A stretch of 64,000 bases of DNA from an uncultured Chitinophaga sp. (GCF_946479755.1 NZ_CAMLHC010000002.1:550666-614665), one strand, 5' to 3'. Counted from the first letter of the stretch, positions 16,505 to 26,293 are shown. The notes: generated by a model not told the origin, from the sequence alone. Numbers and translations are program-made.

Positions 16505-17407
16505 GTGAAAACACAACCCTTACGCTCAGAGAAAAACTGTCTCAATTGCGGTACAGAAGTGCCGGAACGTTTTTGTCCCCACTGCGGTCAGGAAAACACG
16601 GTACAACACGAAAGCTTCGGTCATCTCGCAGGCCACGTGGTAGCGGATATCGTCCACTACGATTCCCAGTTCTTCACCACCCTCAAATATCTCATTACCC
16701 GACCCGGCTTCCTCACAAAGGAATACTGGGCCGGTAGGAGAGTGCGTTATGTCAATCCTATCAAACTATATGTCTTCATATCGTTTGTGTTTTTCTTTTT
16801 CTTCCTGACACTGGCCAGCAGCGACCGTAAACAGGGCGCCAAACCGGGTATTCAGACGGGACTGGCAGATATAAATGTGGGCGACATCAACTCACAATAT
16901 AAAAGCGTGGCGGAATTTGATTCGGTACAGGCTGCATTACCGCCTGAGAAACGCCTCACAGGACTGGAAGCCCGCATCGAGCGTCGCATGGCCAAAATGC
17001 GGGAAAACAAACAAAGCGCCAAAGAACTGATCAAAGGGCTGTTTACCGATAACCTGCCCAAAATCATGTTCGTCCTCATGCCGCTGTTCGCCCTGATGAT
17101 GAAATGGAGCCACCGCAAAAGGAAACTGGTGTATACCGACCACGCTATCTTCACCATTCATCTTCATGCTTTCCTGTTTATCGTCCTTTTCGTGGGACTG
17201 GTAATACGTTACTTTGTGCACGACGATCTGCCACTGGACCTCGCCTACTGGGGCGCATTTTTCTACCTGGTATTTGCGCTGAAAAACGCCTACCAGCAGT
17301 CATTCGGCAAAGCATTGGTCAAAGCGGTACTGCTGTACTCCGGCTATTTCTGTATCGCGGTAACACTGTTTGTACTTGTGCTGCTCCTGACACTGACCGT
17401 TTATTGA
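16505..17407 (+). CDS. DUF3667 membrane protein, copy 2
   Basis: This is a tandem duplicate of the preceding gene with the same length (300 residues), the same GTG start and nearly the same leader (CAACCATCTACATCGCGTG). The first 95 residues differ at only a few positions (for example Phe for Tyr at residue 23 and Pro for Thr at 25 in the zinc ribbon). The soluble loop at about 105-150 is clearly diverged, while the C-terminal membrane helices are moderately conserved. The pattern suggests duplication and then divergence of the loop. Function unknown. Confidence 0.82.
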   Translation: MKTQPLRSEKNCLNCGTEVPERFCPHCGQENTVQHESFGHLAGHVVADIVHYDSQFFTTLKYLITRPGFLTKEYWAGRRVRYVNPIKLYVFISFVFFFFFLTLASSDRKQGAKPGIQTGLADINVGDINSQYKSVAEFDSVQAALPPEKRLTGLEARIERRMAKMRENKQSAKELIKGLFTDNLPKIMFVLMPLFALMMKWSHRKRKLVYTDHAIFTIHLHAFLFIVLFVGLVIRYFVHDDLPLDLAYWGAFFYLVFALKNAYQQSFGKALVKAVLLYSGYFCIAVTLFVLVLLLTLTVY

Positions 17408-17429
17408 TAACTTTTCTTTAAATTGAGTG

Positions 17430-18209
17430 ATGCAACCGGAATTTATTATCATACACCAACAAGTGGCGCCCTATGTAGCCCACATCCAGTTAAACAGACC
17501 CAAGGAACTGAACGCCCTGAACCTCCAGCTGATGGGGGAACTGCGGGATGCCCTGAAACTTCTCGATGCAGATGACCAGGTGAGGGCCATCGTCCTCAGT
17601 GGCAATGAAAAAGCTTTCGCTGCCGGCGCCGATATTAAACAGATGGCGGAAAAATCGGCCATCGATATGTTTAACACCGACCAGTTCAGCACCTGGGATG
17701 CCATCAAAAAAACAAAGAAACCCATCATCGCTGCTGTTAGCGGCTTCGCCCTCGGCGGCGGCTGCGAACTGATGATGCTCTGCGATATGATCGTAGCCAG
17801 CGAAACTGCCCGCTTCGGTCAACCGGAAATCAAACTGGGCGTAATGCCCGGCGCCGGCGGCACCCAACGCCTCACCCGCGCCGTAGGGAAAGCCCTCGCC
17901 ATGGAAATGGTGCTGACCGGCCGCTTTATCACCGCACAGGAAGCCCTGCAGGCAGGCCTGATCAACAGGGTAGTACCGGTGGAACTGTTTCTGCAGGAAG
18001 CGATCAAACTGGCAGGCGAAGTGGCGGCGATGGCCCCGCTGGCAGTGAAAATGGCGAAAGAGGCCGTCCTCAAAGCTTTTGATACCACCCTCGATGAAGG
18101 CCTGCACTTCGAAAGGAAAAACTTCTACCTGCTCTTCGCTTCGGCCGACCAGAAAGAAGGGATGCAAGCCTTTATGGAGAAAAGAACACCTGACTTCAAA
18201 GGACAATAA
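17430..18209 (+). CDS. Enoyl-CoA hydratase/isomerase family protein
   Basis: A 259-residue crotonase-fold enzyme of normal length. The oxyanion-hole elements AFAAGADIKQM and GGGCELMMLCDM are present, the catalytic Glu pair is visible in CEL and GQPEIKLGVMPG, and the GTQRL helix follows. It should hydrate trans-2-enoyl-CoA to 3-hydroxyacyl-CoA in fatty acid beta-oxidation. I use the ATG at 17430; a GTG directly before it is in frame. It lies 22 bp after the second DUF3667 gene on the same strand, but a functional link is not apparent. Confidence 0.9.
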   Translation: MQPEFIIIHQQVAPYVAHIQLNRPKELNALNLQLMGELRDALKLLDADDQVRAIVLSGNEKAFAAGADIKQMAEKSAIDMFNTDQFSTWDAIKKTKKPIIAAVSGFALGGGCELMMLCDMIVASETARFGQPEIKLGVMPGAGGTQRLTRAVGKALAMEMVLTGRFITAQEALQAGLINRVVPVELFLQEAIKLAGEVAAMAPLAVKMAKEAVLKAFDTTLDEGLHFERKNFYLLFASADQKEGMQAFMEKRTPDFKGQ

Positions 18210-18348
18210 CCGACAGGAATACAACAGCTTGAAAAACTATTAAACTTTTTTGTTATTTGAATTGTTAACCTGGTATGGACGTTTGAACCTGTAGGTAACG
18301 GAGCGCAGGGGAGTGGCACCCGGCAGCTTTGGCAACCCGTTTGTATTG

Positions 18349-18879
18349 ATGACTAAAAATTTAACCATGATCGTTAAGTTGTTACCTGTAACGATGTTCC
18401 TGTTCAGCATCTGCACAACGGCCTGTAACGGCCCTGCCCAGGAAATCAGGGCGGTCATGCTGGCAGATGATACCACCGTGCCCCCCACAGATACCATGAT
18501 CGCCAACGGAGACACCATCCAGACCGACAGGGTCGATTCCTGGAAGAAATTTGAACAATATAAAGGACAGTTTGCGGAAGAAGTAGGACTGCTGGAACAG
18601 GAACCCCTGAAATCCCGGCTCAGTCACCTGCTGGGAAAAAACCGTAAAACCTTCCTGGAGCGCTTTAAGGTATGCCCGCCCATAGAAGTGGAAGACAGCA
18701 CCCTCTTCAACCAGGGCCGTATGCCCGACAACGCCGGCCCCTACGAAGCCGCCATCGCCGTAGACATGGACCGCGATATCATATACGCCGCCTACTCCTT
18801 CCATAAAAATGTGATGATCTTCGCCGAAAAAAATGATACGGCCTACCCGAAGAAATTCAGACAATGGCTGAACCGGTAG
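18349..18879 (+). CDS. Hypothetical lipoprotein
   Basis: I do not recognise a family. The 176-residue product has a lipoprotein signal (LLPVTMFLFSICTTAC) with the lipobox Cys near residue 27, followed by an acidic, Thr-rich mature start and a soluble domain with KVCPPIEVED and AIAVDMDRDIIYAAY. It is probably anchored in the outer membrane or periplasm. The start could be the ATG at 18349 or at 18367. A long inverted repeat separates it from the convergent tex gene. Confidence 0.68.
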   Translation: MTKNLTMIVKLLPVTMFLFSICTTACNGPAQEIRAVMLADDTTVPPTDTMIANGDTIQTDRVDSWKKFEQYKGQFAEEVGLLEQEPLKSRLSHLLGKNRKTFLERFKVCPPIEVEDSTLFNQGRMPDNAGPYEAAIAVDMDRDIIYAAYSFHKNVMIFAEKNDTAYPKKFRQWLNR

Positions 18880-18897
18880 TTTCACGCAAAGCCGTCA

Positions 18898-19044
18898 CGC
18901 AAAGGCGCTAAGTGAGCAAAGAGCGCAAAGATTTTTTTAAGCTTAAATAACAAAGCAAAGGAGCGAAGACCACATTTGATCTTCGCTCCTTTCTTTGCTC
19001 GCTTATATAGCCTTTGCGCTCTTTGCTCACTTAGCGCCTTTGCG
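18898..19044. repeat. Nested long inverted repeat, family A
   Basis: A perfect 33-bp arm at 18898-18930 (from CGCAAAGGCGCTAAGTGAGC) is repeated inverted at 19012-19044. A second perfect 13-bp pair lies inside it (AAAGGAGCGAAGA at 18957-18969 and its complement at 18980-18992). It fills almost all of the gap between two convergent genes. The motifs GCGAAGA and CAAAGGAGCGAA recur in the repeat at 54792-54972, so the two belong to one dispersed family. The RNA would form a very stable hairpin in either direction. Confidence 0.85.
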
Positions 19045-19047
19045 GGA

Positions 19048-21324
19048 TTATTTATCGAACTTGTTCTTCAATGCTGCCAGCTTCGCCTGAAAATCATTCA
19101 AAGGCGCTTCTTTAGCTGGTTTTTCACGGCGCTCATCGCGACGGTCGTCCCGACGGTCATCCCGGCGTTCTTTACGCGGTCCGCCGCCGCCCTGGCCTTT
19201 CTCCTGGTCTTTCATAGACAGGGAGATGCGTTTCCGGGCGATGTCCACCTCCAGCACGGTCACCTGTACTTTCTGGTTCAGCTTCACCGCCTCGTTGGGG
19301 TTGCTGATGAACTTGTTGGACATGTGAGAGATATGCACCAGGCCGTCCTGTTTTACGCCGATGTCCACAAAGGCACCGAAAGCGGTAATGTTAGTCACCA
19401 CGCCAGGCAGTACCATGCCGGCTTTCAGGTCTTCCATTTTGTGGATGCCTTCTGCATACTCAAAGATCGCGATCTCGTCGCGCGGGTCGCGGCTGGGCTT
19501 GGCCAGCTCTTTCAGGATATCCTCGATGGTGAGCATCCCGGCGTCTTCACGGACAAAGTCTTTCGGATTGATTTTCTTCCGCAGATCTTCCTGTCCGATC
19601 AGCTCTTCTATAGTGCAGTGCTGCTTCTCAGCAATTTCTTTCACGAGGGCGTAGCGTTCAGGGTGTACGGCGGAGTTGTCCAGCGGGTTATCGCCGTTCT
19701 CGATACGGAGGAAGCCGGCGCACTGCTCAAAGGCCTTGTCGCCCAGCCGGTGTACTTTCTTCAGCTGCGTACGGTTGCTGAAAGCACCGTTTTCCTTGCG
19801 GTATTTCACGATGTTTTCGGCAAGGGAAGGGCCCAGGCCGGAAACATACGCCAGCAGGTGTTTGGAGGCGGTATTGAGATTCACGCCCACATTGTTCACG
19901 CAGCTTACCACCACACGGTCGAGGCTTTGTTTCAGGGAGGACTGGTTCACGTCGTGCTGGTATTGACCCACACCAATGGATTTGGGGTCGATTTTTACCA
20001 GTTCCGCCAGCGGATCGATCAGCCTGCGGCCGATAGACACGGCGCCGCGCACGGTCACGTCCTGGTCGGGGAACTCCTCACGGGCCACTTCGGAAGCGGA
20101 ATACACGGAGGCGCCGCTTTCGTTGACCATAAACACGTTGATTTTCTTACCGAAGTCGATCTTTTTAACGAACTCTTCTGTTTCACGGCCGGCGGTACCG
20201 TTACCCACCGCGATGGCGGCGGTATCGTACCGGTTCACCCATTTTTTCAGCAGGGCTTCGGCATCATCTCTCTTATAATTCTTTTCCAGCGGGAAAATAA
20301 CGTCGTGGTCCAGCATATTGCCCTGGTTGTCCAGCGCTACGGTCTTACAACCGGTACGGTAACCCGGGTCGATGGCGATCACTGCTTTCGGGCCCAGCGG
20401 CGCTGCCAGCAGCAGCTGACGCAGGTTCTCCGCGAACACGTCGATAGCCTCGGTATCGGCCTTGTCTTTGGCCACCGCCCTGAACTCGTTTTCCAGGGAA
20501 GGACGCAGCAGGCGTTTGTAAGCGTCGGCGCCGGCTTTGGCCACCTGCTCGGAAGCGAGGCCTTTACCGGTCACAAACTGTTTGTTGATCAGCTCCATGG
20601 CCTCTTCTTCCTGCGGCGCAATGGTGCTGAACAGTATACCCTCAGACTCGGCACGCAGAATGGCCAGTACCCGGTGGGACGGCACCTCGCGCAGGTCTTC
20701 GGAAAAATCGAAATAGTCTTTGTATTTATTGCCTTCCTCTTCTTTGCCTTCGGCTACCTTGGAAGTCATCTTGCCGGTGTGGGTAAAGAGTTTACGCAGC
20801 TTGTCACGGCACTCGGCATTCTCGTTGATCCATTCAGCGATGATGTCGCGGGCGCCTTTCAGCGCCTCGTCCGAAGTGGCCACCTGCTCGTTGAGGAAGG
20901 TCTCCGCAGCGGAAATATCACCGTCCTGCTGGTCAAACAACAGCCAGGCCAGCGGCTCCAGCCCTTTCTCAATGGCTACAGTGGCGCGGGTCTTGCGTTT
21001 CGGCTTGTAAGGAAGGTAGATGTCCTCCAGTTCTGCCAGTACCCAGGTGCCCTCCAGCTTCTCCAGCAGCTCAGGGGTCATTTTCTCCTGCTCCGTAATG
21101 GTTTTGATGATAAACTCACGACGGTCGTCCACTTCTTTGTAACGCTTTTGCAGGTCTTCTATCTTGCCGATCTGCACCTCATCCAGACTGCCCGTCATCT
21201 CCTTGCGGTAACGGCTGATAAAAGGCACGGTAGACCCTTCAGACAACAACACCATGGTGTTCTCTGCCTGTTTGGCGGAGATGCCCAGTTCGGATGAAAT
21301 AAGCGTAATGTGTTTCGGATTCAT
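19048..21324 (-). CDS. tex: Transcription accessory protein Tex (RNA-binding)
   Basis: At 758 residues this is full-length Tex. In order it has the N-terminal helical region (VPFISRYRKEMTGSLDE near residues 33-49), the YqgF-like RNase H-fold domain (IAIDPGYRTGCKTVALD), tandem helix-hairpin-helix motifs (KHLLAYVSGLGPSLAENIV and FLRIENG) and a C-terminal S1 RNA-binding domain (GMVLPGVVTNITAFGAFVDI). The tail after S1 is rich in Gly, Arg and Asp (KGQGGGGPRKE and RDDRRDDRRDERR), a common Bacteroidota extension. Tex binds nucleic acid and influences transcription. The gene stands alone and converges on the lipoprotein gene. Confidence 0.95.
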   Translation of the reverse strand: MNPKHITLISSELGISAKQAENTMVLLSEGSTVPFISRYRKEMTGSLDEVQIGKIEDLQKRYKEVDDRREFIIKTITEQEKMTPELLEKLEGTWVLAELEDIYLPYKPKRKTRATVAIEKGLEPLAWLLFDQQDGDISAAETFLNEQVATSDEALKGARDIIAEWINENAECRDKLRKLFTHTGKMTSKVAEGKEEEGNKYKDYFDFSEDLREVPSHRVLAILRAESEGILFSTIAPQEEEAMELINKQFVTGKGLASEQVAKAGADAYKRLLRPSLENEFRAVAKDKADTEAIDVFAENLRQLLLAAPLGPKAVIAIDPGYRTGCKTVALDNQGNMLDHDVIFPLEKNYKRDDAEALLKKWVNRYDTAAIAVGNGTAGRETEEFVKKIDFGKKINVFMVNESGASVYSASEVAREEFPDQDVTVRGAVSIGRRLIDPLAELVKIDPKSIGVGQYQHDVNQSSLKQSLDRVVVSCVNNVGVNLNTASKHLLAYVSGLGPSLAENIVKYRKENGAFSNRTQLKKVHRLGDKAFEQCAGFLRIENGDNPLDNSAVHPERYALVKEIAEKQHCTIEELIGQEDLRKKINPKDFVREDAGMLTIEDILKELAKPSRDPRDEIAIFEYAEGIHKMEDLKAGMVLPGVVTNITAFGAFVDIGVKQDGLVHISHMSNKFISNPNEAVKLNQKVQVTVLEVDIARKRISLSMKDQEKGQGGGGPRKERRDDRRDDRRDERREKPAKEAPLNDFQAKLAALKNKFDK

Positions 21325-21537
21325 ATCAATACTTTTTGGGATTTTTTTATGTTGACAGCAAGCCCTGATGCCTTTATTTTAACCGGTAGACGGCCAGCTG
21401 CCAAATACTAAAATCGCTGATTTTTTTACAGCTCGCAAATGTAATTAAAAAGCCTTTTAAACAGAAAGCAATTTTCCCCCATTTCCCGCTATCCGCAAAA
21501 TGCCAAAATGACAAAATCTCTCTGTATTTTTACGGCC

Positions 21538-22305
21538 ATGGAAAAGACAGCTACATTCAACAGATTGTTACAGATAATGGACGATTTAAGGGAGAAATGC
21601 CCCTGGGACCGCAAACAAACCATCCAGACCCTGCGGCAGCTGACCATTGAGGAAACCTACGAGCTGGCAGACGCCATCACGGAAGAAGACTGGAAGTCCA
21701 TTAAGGAAGAACTGGGAGATATCCTCCTGCACATCGTCTTCTACGCTAAAATAGGCTCCGAACAACAACAATTCGATATCAACGATGTCATCAACGGCGT
21801 ATGTGATAAACTGATCGCCAGGCACCCCCATATCTACGGTGATGTAAAAGTACAGGACGAAGAAGAGGTGAAACAAAACTGGGAAAAACTCAAACTGAAG
21901 GAAGGGAAAAAATCCGTCCTCAGCGGTGTTCCCGTTTCTCTCCCCGCCCTCGTAAAAGCCATGCGCCTGCAGGAAAAAGCCAAACAAACAGGCTTCGAGT
22001 GGGACAACACCAGCCAGGTATGGGATAAAGTAAAAGAAGAGGTAGATGAACTGGAAGAAGTAGTGAACACCGGCGACCAGAACGCCATCGAAGCGGAATT
22101 CGGCGATGTGATGTTCTCCCTGGTGAACTACTCCCGCTTCCTGAATATCGACGCGGAAAACGCCCTGGAACGGACCAACAAAAAATTCCAGCGCCGCTTC
22201 CAGCACATGGAAGCCCTCGCACTGGAACAAGGCCGCCGCCTCAACGATATGAATCTAACGGAAATGGACACACTCTGGAACAAAGCGAAAGAGGCTGGCA
22301 TCTGA
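21538..22305 (+). CDS. mazG: Nucleoside triphosphate pyrophosphohydrolase MazG
   Basis: The 255-residue protein has the two tandem MazG domains of the E. coli type. Each carries the metal-binding EExxE...ExxD pattern: EETYELADAI then EELGDILLHIV in the first, and EEVDELEEV then EFGDVMFSLVNY in the second. The N-terminus DDLREKCPWDRKQTIQTLR is diagnostic. It hydrolyses (d)NTPs to NMP and pyrophosphate, a house-cleaning role that also affects ppGpp levels. I chose the ATG at 21538; the leader TGTATTTTTACGGCC just before it holds a -7-like element, so the mRNA may have almost no leader. Confidence 0.93.
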   Translation: MEKTATFNRLLQIMDDLREKCPWDRKQTIQTLRQLTIEETYELADAITEEDWKSIKEELGDILLHIVFYAKIGSEQQQFDINDVINGVCDKLIARHPHIYGDVKVQDEEEVKQNWEKLKLKEGKKSVLSGVPVSLPALVKAMRLQEKAKQTGFEWDNTSQVWDKVKEEVDELEEVVNTGDQNAIEAEFGDVMFSLVNYSRFLNIDAENALERTNKKFQRRFQHMEALALEQGRRLNDMNLTEMDTLWNKAKEAGI

Positions 22306-22360
22306 CAGCACTCCTCCTTCCGGTAATCCAATAACCCAATCATCAAATAATCAAATCCTT

Positions 22361-25300
22361 TTGGTTGATATAAAAGAAATACGCCTCTTCTTCCTCCGGC
22401 ACGGATACCTGTTGATCGTTGCAGCATGGCTCTTCACCTTCGCCTTCCTGTTCAGCAACTACTGGGCTTACTATTCCTCCCCCCAGGGCGTGAAACGAAG
22501 CATCGAGAAAAGCCTGCACCAGCGCGAACAGTCGTTCGATAAACTGCTGAAAGATACCACCGTGGTCAACAGCCTTTTTCAACGTTCCTACGATGAAAAA
22601 ACACTGGACCGCATCGGCAAACGCGACTACTTCGTGTTCGCCTACGACTCCAGCGCCCAGGGCACCTGGCTCACCTTCTGGAGCACCAGCCAGGTGCAGC
22701 CGGAAGATATGCAGGACGTGCTGAAACCAGGCGCGCAGTTCATGAAACTGAAAAACGGGTACTACGAAATCATTACCCGCCAGCTGAAAGCCGCCGGCAA
22801 CCACCAGCATTTTGTCGTGGCCGCCATCCCGGTACGCATGGAATATGCCATCCGGAACAACTTCCTCATCAGCCATTTTTATAACAAGGCAGAACTGGGG
22901 GCGGAATATACCGTCCACATGGACCTCCCCAGCCTCATATTACCCGATCATACCATCCTGCCCGTGAAAAACGGGTACGATGAAACCCTGTTTTTTCTCG
23001 ATTATAATAAAAGCATCCGCGCACAACCTCCCAACAACCTGAGTGTTGTCCTGCGCGTACTGGGATGTATCTGCGTACTCATTTTCTTTAACCTGTTCGC
23101 TACGCTGCTGGCCAAAAACACCAACCCGCTCTACGGGTTCCTGTTCCTTTTCCTTATGGTCTTCGGCCTCCGCGTGCTGAGTTACGTATACCCCTTCCCG
23201 TTCAACCTCCGCGCGCTGAACGTATTCGATCCGGTCATCTATGCGAAAGATGAAATATTCTACTCGCTGGGAGACCTGCTGCTCAACGTGCTGCTGGCCT
23301 TCTGGATGATCCTGTTCTTCCGCGAGCACGTAAAAACAATCAACCTGCCGGTGCTCCGCAAGCGCTGGCTGCAAAGCATTGTGATCATCGTGGCCAGCCT
23401 CCTGCTGTACATGGTGGAACAGTTCCTGGCAGACCTGATCCAGAGCCTCGTGATAGACTCCCGCATCTCGTTTGACGTGACCAACCCCTTCAGCCTCAAC
23501 GAATACAGCCTGATCGGGTTCGTAGTGCTCGGGTTCATCTCTTTCAGCTTCCTGTTCTTCTCCCAGATCATCAACTACCTGCTCAATGAGCTCACCAACT
23601 TCCAATATCGCACCAAATACGTGTGGCTGGCGGCGGTAGGCATCATCTGGCTGCTGTTCCGCATCCACAACCCGGAACTGCCGTTCTCCGTGGCCATGGT
23701 CATTTGGTTGCTGCTGTACATCGTACTGCTCGATTTCCTGGCCGACCGCTTCGAAAGCAGCGTGGCCACCGTGCCTTTCCTGTTCTGGCTCTTCCTGCTC
23801 ACCATCACTACCTCCGGCGCACTGGTGTATTACAACGACCAGAAAGAACTGTCCACCCGCGAAAAACTGGCGGCAGATCTCTCCAAACAGAAAGACCCGT
23901 ACCTGGAAATGCTGCTCAACGATCTGGGCAAAAAAATTGAACACGATGAATACATGCAGTACTTCTTTATGGACAAAGGAAGTAAACAGTCCAAAGCCCG
24001 CATGGAAGAAGTGCTGCTGCAGAATTATTTCCAGGGATACCTGAGCCGCTTCGATGTGGCGTTCTACCCATACGACGAAAACGGCCAGCCGATCTACCAG
24101 GGAGATACCACCAGCCTGATTTCGTTCAACCGCCGGATGTTCTTCGAATCGGAAGCTTCCCCCACAGACGCCAGCGGCAACGACCTCTATTATTACGAGC
24201 CCAGTTTCAACGACTATAATTACATCGGTAAGAAAGAGTTCCATAACCCGGTGGATAACACCGGCACCGGCTGGCTGGTATATGTGCTCAAACCCAAGAT
24301 ATTCAGCCAGGAACGGCTCTATCCCGAGTTGCTGGTAGAAGGGGACCTCTATGACCGCAGCCGGGAATCGCAGGCCAACTACTCCTATGCTATCTATGAC
24401 AAAGGCGTGCTGGTAAGCCATTACAGCGATTACCCGTTCCCCATCCGGCTGTACCCCGGTGATGTGCCGCCCGGTGAACTGACCATCAAGGATGTAGACG
24501 GGCACTCGGAAATGATCTATCGCGCTTCGCCCGAAAAAGTGGTGTTTGTGGTAAAACAAAGCCGTACGTTCGTTGAGTTTATCACGCTCTTTGCATACAT
24601 GTTCTGCCTGTTCCTGCTGATTATCGTGATATACAAGCTATTTGACCTGCTCATCAAAGCGCGTATGCGCCTCAGCAACATACGGGCGTTGATCAACATC
24701 AGTATCCGCAAAAAAGTACATGGCACCATCATCTTTGTTGTGGTATTCTCTTTCGTGATACTGGGTATCACTACCACCATGTTCTTTATCTGGCGCTCCG
24801 AAGTACAGAACCGCGAAAGGCTGAGCAAAACGATGGGAGAGGTGGCCACCGATGTGGAAACAGTATTCCTCAACCAGCGCGACATGGACGAGATCGACAA
24901 TATGTACGATCCCGTGTTTAAAGAAAAACTGACCGCCGCCCTGGGTAATATCGCCAACGAGCGGGCACTCGACATCAACGTATACGACGCCGACGGCAAC
25001 CTGCGACTCACCACACAGCCGCTGATGACGGAAAAAGGGCTGATCTCCGGTAAAATGGAGCCCATGGCTTATTACGAGATATCCCGCCTGCAGCATATCC
25101 AGTTTATACAAACAGAGAAGATCGGCAGCATGCCGTTCCTCTCCGGCTATATGCCGCTGCGCAACCGCAGCGGAGACGTGATGGCATATCTCAACGTCCC
25201 CTATTTCGCTACGCAGACGGAACGTAACCAGCAGATCTCCAACTTCCTCGTGGCTTTGATCAACTTCAACGCGTTCATTTTCCTCATCGCCGGGATGGTA

Positions 25301-26167
25301 GCGCTGCTGATCACCAATTCCATTACCCGCTCGTTCTCGCTGGTAACGGAGAAACTGCGGCACGTGAACCTGGGACAGCGCAACGATGAAATCGAGTGGG
25401 ACAAAGACGATGAAATCGGCGCACTGGTAAAAGAATACAATAAGATGGTGCGGAAGCTGGAAGTCAGCGCCGCCCGGCTGGCCAAAAGCGAAAGGGAAGG
25501 GGCCTGGCGGGAAATGGCGCGGCAGGTGGCCCACGAGATCAAGAATCCGCTGACACCCATGAAGCTGAGCATACAATATCTCCAGCGGGCAATTGCCGGC
25601 GATTCGCCCAACGTGAAGGAACTGTCCACCAATGTGGCCCGTACGCTCGTGGAACAGATAGAACACCTGTCCAATATCGCTTCCGATTTCTCGGCCTTTG
25701 CCCGTATCGGGGAGCCGAACAACGAGGTGGTGTTGCTGAATGAGGTGCTGTCATCGCTGACAGGCCTCTACCAGACGCAGGAAGACTGTAGCATCGAGTA
25801 TGTGGAACCGGGCAGGCCGCTGTACGTATTTGCCGATAAAACCCAGATGAACCGGTTGTTTACCAATCTGTTGCTCAACGCTATCCAGGCTATTCCGGAA
25901 GAAACCGAAGGCCATATCCGCGTACGGCTGCAGGAAACGGCCGACCACTACGTGATTGTGAGCGTGGCCGACAACGGGGGAGGGATCTCTCCGGAGGTAC
26001 AGTCCCGGATCTTTGTGCCCAATTTCACGACCAAATCATCCGGTACCGGATTGGGACTGGCGATGTGTAAAAATATTGCGGAGCAGACAAGAGGGGAGAT
26101 CTGGTTTGAAACCAAGCTGAATGAAGGCACTACTTTCTATGTAAAGTTGCCGCTTCATGAGGGGTAA
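22361..26167 (+). CDS. NtrY-like membrane sensor histidine kinase
   Basis: A very large (1268-residue) sensor kinase. It has one N-terminal helix (about residues 14-33) and a periplasmic segment, then a bundle of about eight helices (about 225-500), a second soluble sensor region (about 510-735), helices near 745 and 800, a third extracytoplasmic region, and a last helix at about 970-990 leading into HAMP. The kinase core follows: H-box VAHEIKNPLTPMKL with His1058, N-box TNLLLNAIQAIPE, G1 ADNGGGIS and G2 GTGLGLAMCKN. This layout matches NtrY-type kinases of Bacteroidota. The start appears to be TTG (22361), since no ATG precedes the first helix. No response regulator gene is adjacent. Confidence 0.85.
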   Translation: MVDIKEIRLFFLRHGYLLIVAAWLFTFAFLFSNYWAYYSSPQGVKRSIEKSLHQREQSFDKLLKDTTVVNSLFQRSYDEKTLDRIGKRDYFVFAYDSSAQGTWLTFWSTSQVQPEDMQDVLKPGAQFMKLKNGYYEIITRQLKAAGNHQHFVVAAIPVRMEYAIRNNFLISHFYNKAELGAEYTVHMDLPSLILPDHTILPVKNGYDETLFFLDYNKSIRAQPPNNLSVVLRVLGCICVLIFFNLFATLLAKNTNPLYGFLFLFLMVFGLRVLSYVYPFPFNLRALNVFDPVIYAKDEIFYSLGDLLLNVLLAFWMILFFREHVKTINLPVLRKRWLQSIVIIVASLLLYMVEQFLADLIQSLVIDSRISFDVTNPFSLNEYSLIGFVVLGFISFSFLFFSQIINYLLNELTNFQYRTKYVWLAAVGIIWLLFRIHNPELPFSVAMVIWLLLYIVLLDFLADRFESSVATVPFLFWLFLLTITTSGALVYYNDQKELSTREKLAADLSKQKDPYLEMLLNDLGKKIEHDEYMQYFFMDKGSKQSKARMEEVLLQNYFQGYLSRFDVAFYPYDENGQPIYQGDTTSLISFNRRMFFESEASPTDASGNDLYYYEPSFNDYNYIGKKEFHNPVDNTGTGWLVYVLKPKIFSQERLYPELLVEGDLYDRSRESQANYSYAIYDKGVLVSHYSDYPFPIRLYPGDVPPGELTIKDVDGHSEMIYRASPEKVVFVVKQSRTFVEFITLFAYMFCLFLLIIVIYKLFDLLIKARMRLSNIRALINISIRKKVHGTIIFVVVFSFVILGITTTMFFIWRSEVQNRERLSKTMGEVATDVETVFLNQRDMDEIDNMYDPVFKEKLTAALGNIANERALDINVYDADGNLRLTTQPLMTEKGLISGKMEPMAYYEISRLQHIQFIQTEKIGSMPFLSGYMPLRNRSGDVMAYLNVPYFATQTERNQQISNFLVALINFNAFIFLIAGMVALLITNSITRSFSLVTEKLRHVNLGQRNDEIEWDKDDEIGALVKEYNKMVRKLEVSAARLAKSEREGAWREMARQVAHEIKNPLTPMKLSIQYLQRAIAGDSPNVKELSTNVARTLVEQIEHLSNIASDFSAFARIGEPNNEVVLLNEVLSSLTGLYQTQEDCSIEYVEPGRPLYVFADKTQMNRLFTNLLLNAIQAIPEETEGHIRVRLQETADHYVIVSVADNGGGISPEVQSRIFVPNFTTKSSGTGLGLAMCKNIAEQTRGEIWFETKLNEGTTFYVKLPLHEG

Positions 26168-26251
26168 TAAGTTATCGGTAAGAATACAGGCTTCCTTAAA
26201 ATCTGAAGGATATTATGACCCGGGGTTAAAGCCGGGAGCAAAAACAAAAAA

Positions 26252-26279
26252 GGGCAAACCATCCGGTTTGCCCTTTTTT
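26252..26279. terminator. Bidirectional terminator
   Basis: GGGCAAACC and GGTTTGCCC (9 bp, perfect) enclose an ATCC loop and are flanked by A6 on the left and T6 on the right. It lies between the convergent histidine kinase and plsX genes and can serve both. Confidence 0.85.
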
Positions 26280-26293
26280 AATATCTTTTTCTC

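Noticed and set aside
18976..21297. 773-codon plus-strand frame opposite tex
   Set aside because: It lies wholly antisense to the clear tex gene and its translation is a His/Gln/Val/Phe-rich mirror with no family; the phase comes from codon use of tex.
22940..24559. 539-codon minus-strand frame
   Set aside because: It is antisense to the histidine kinase gene and shows the Gln/His/Val-rich composition of a mirror frame.
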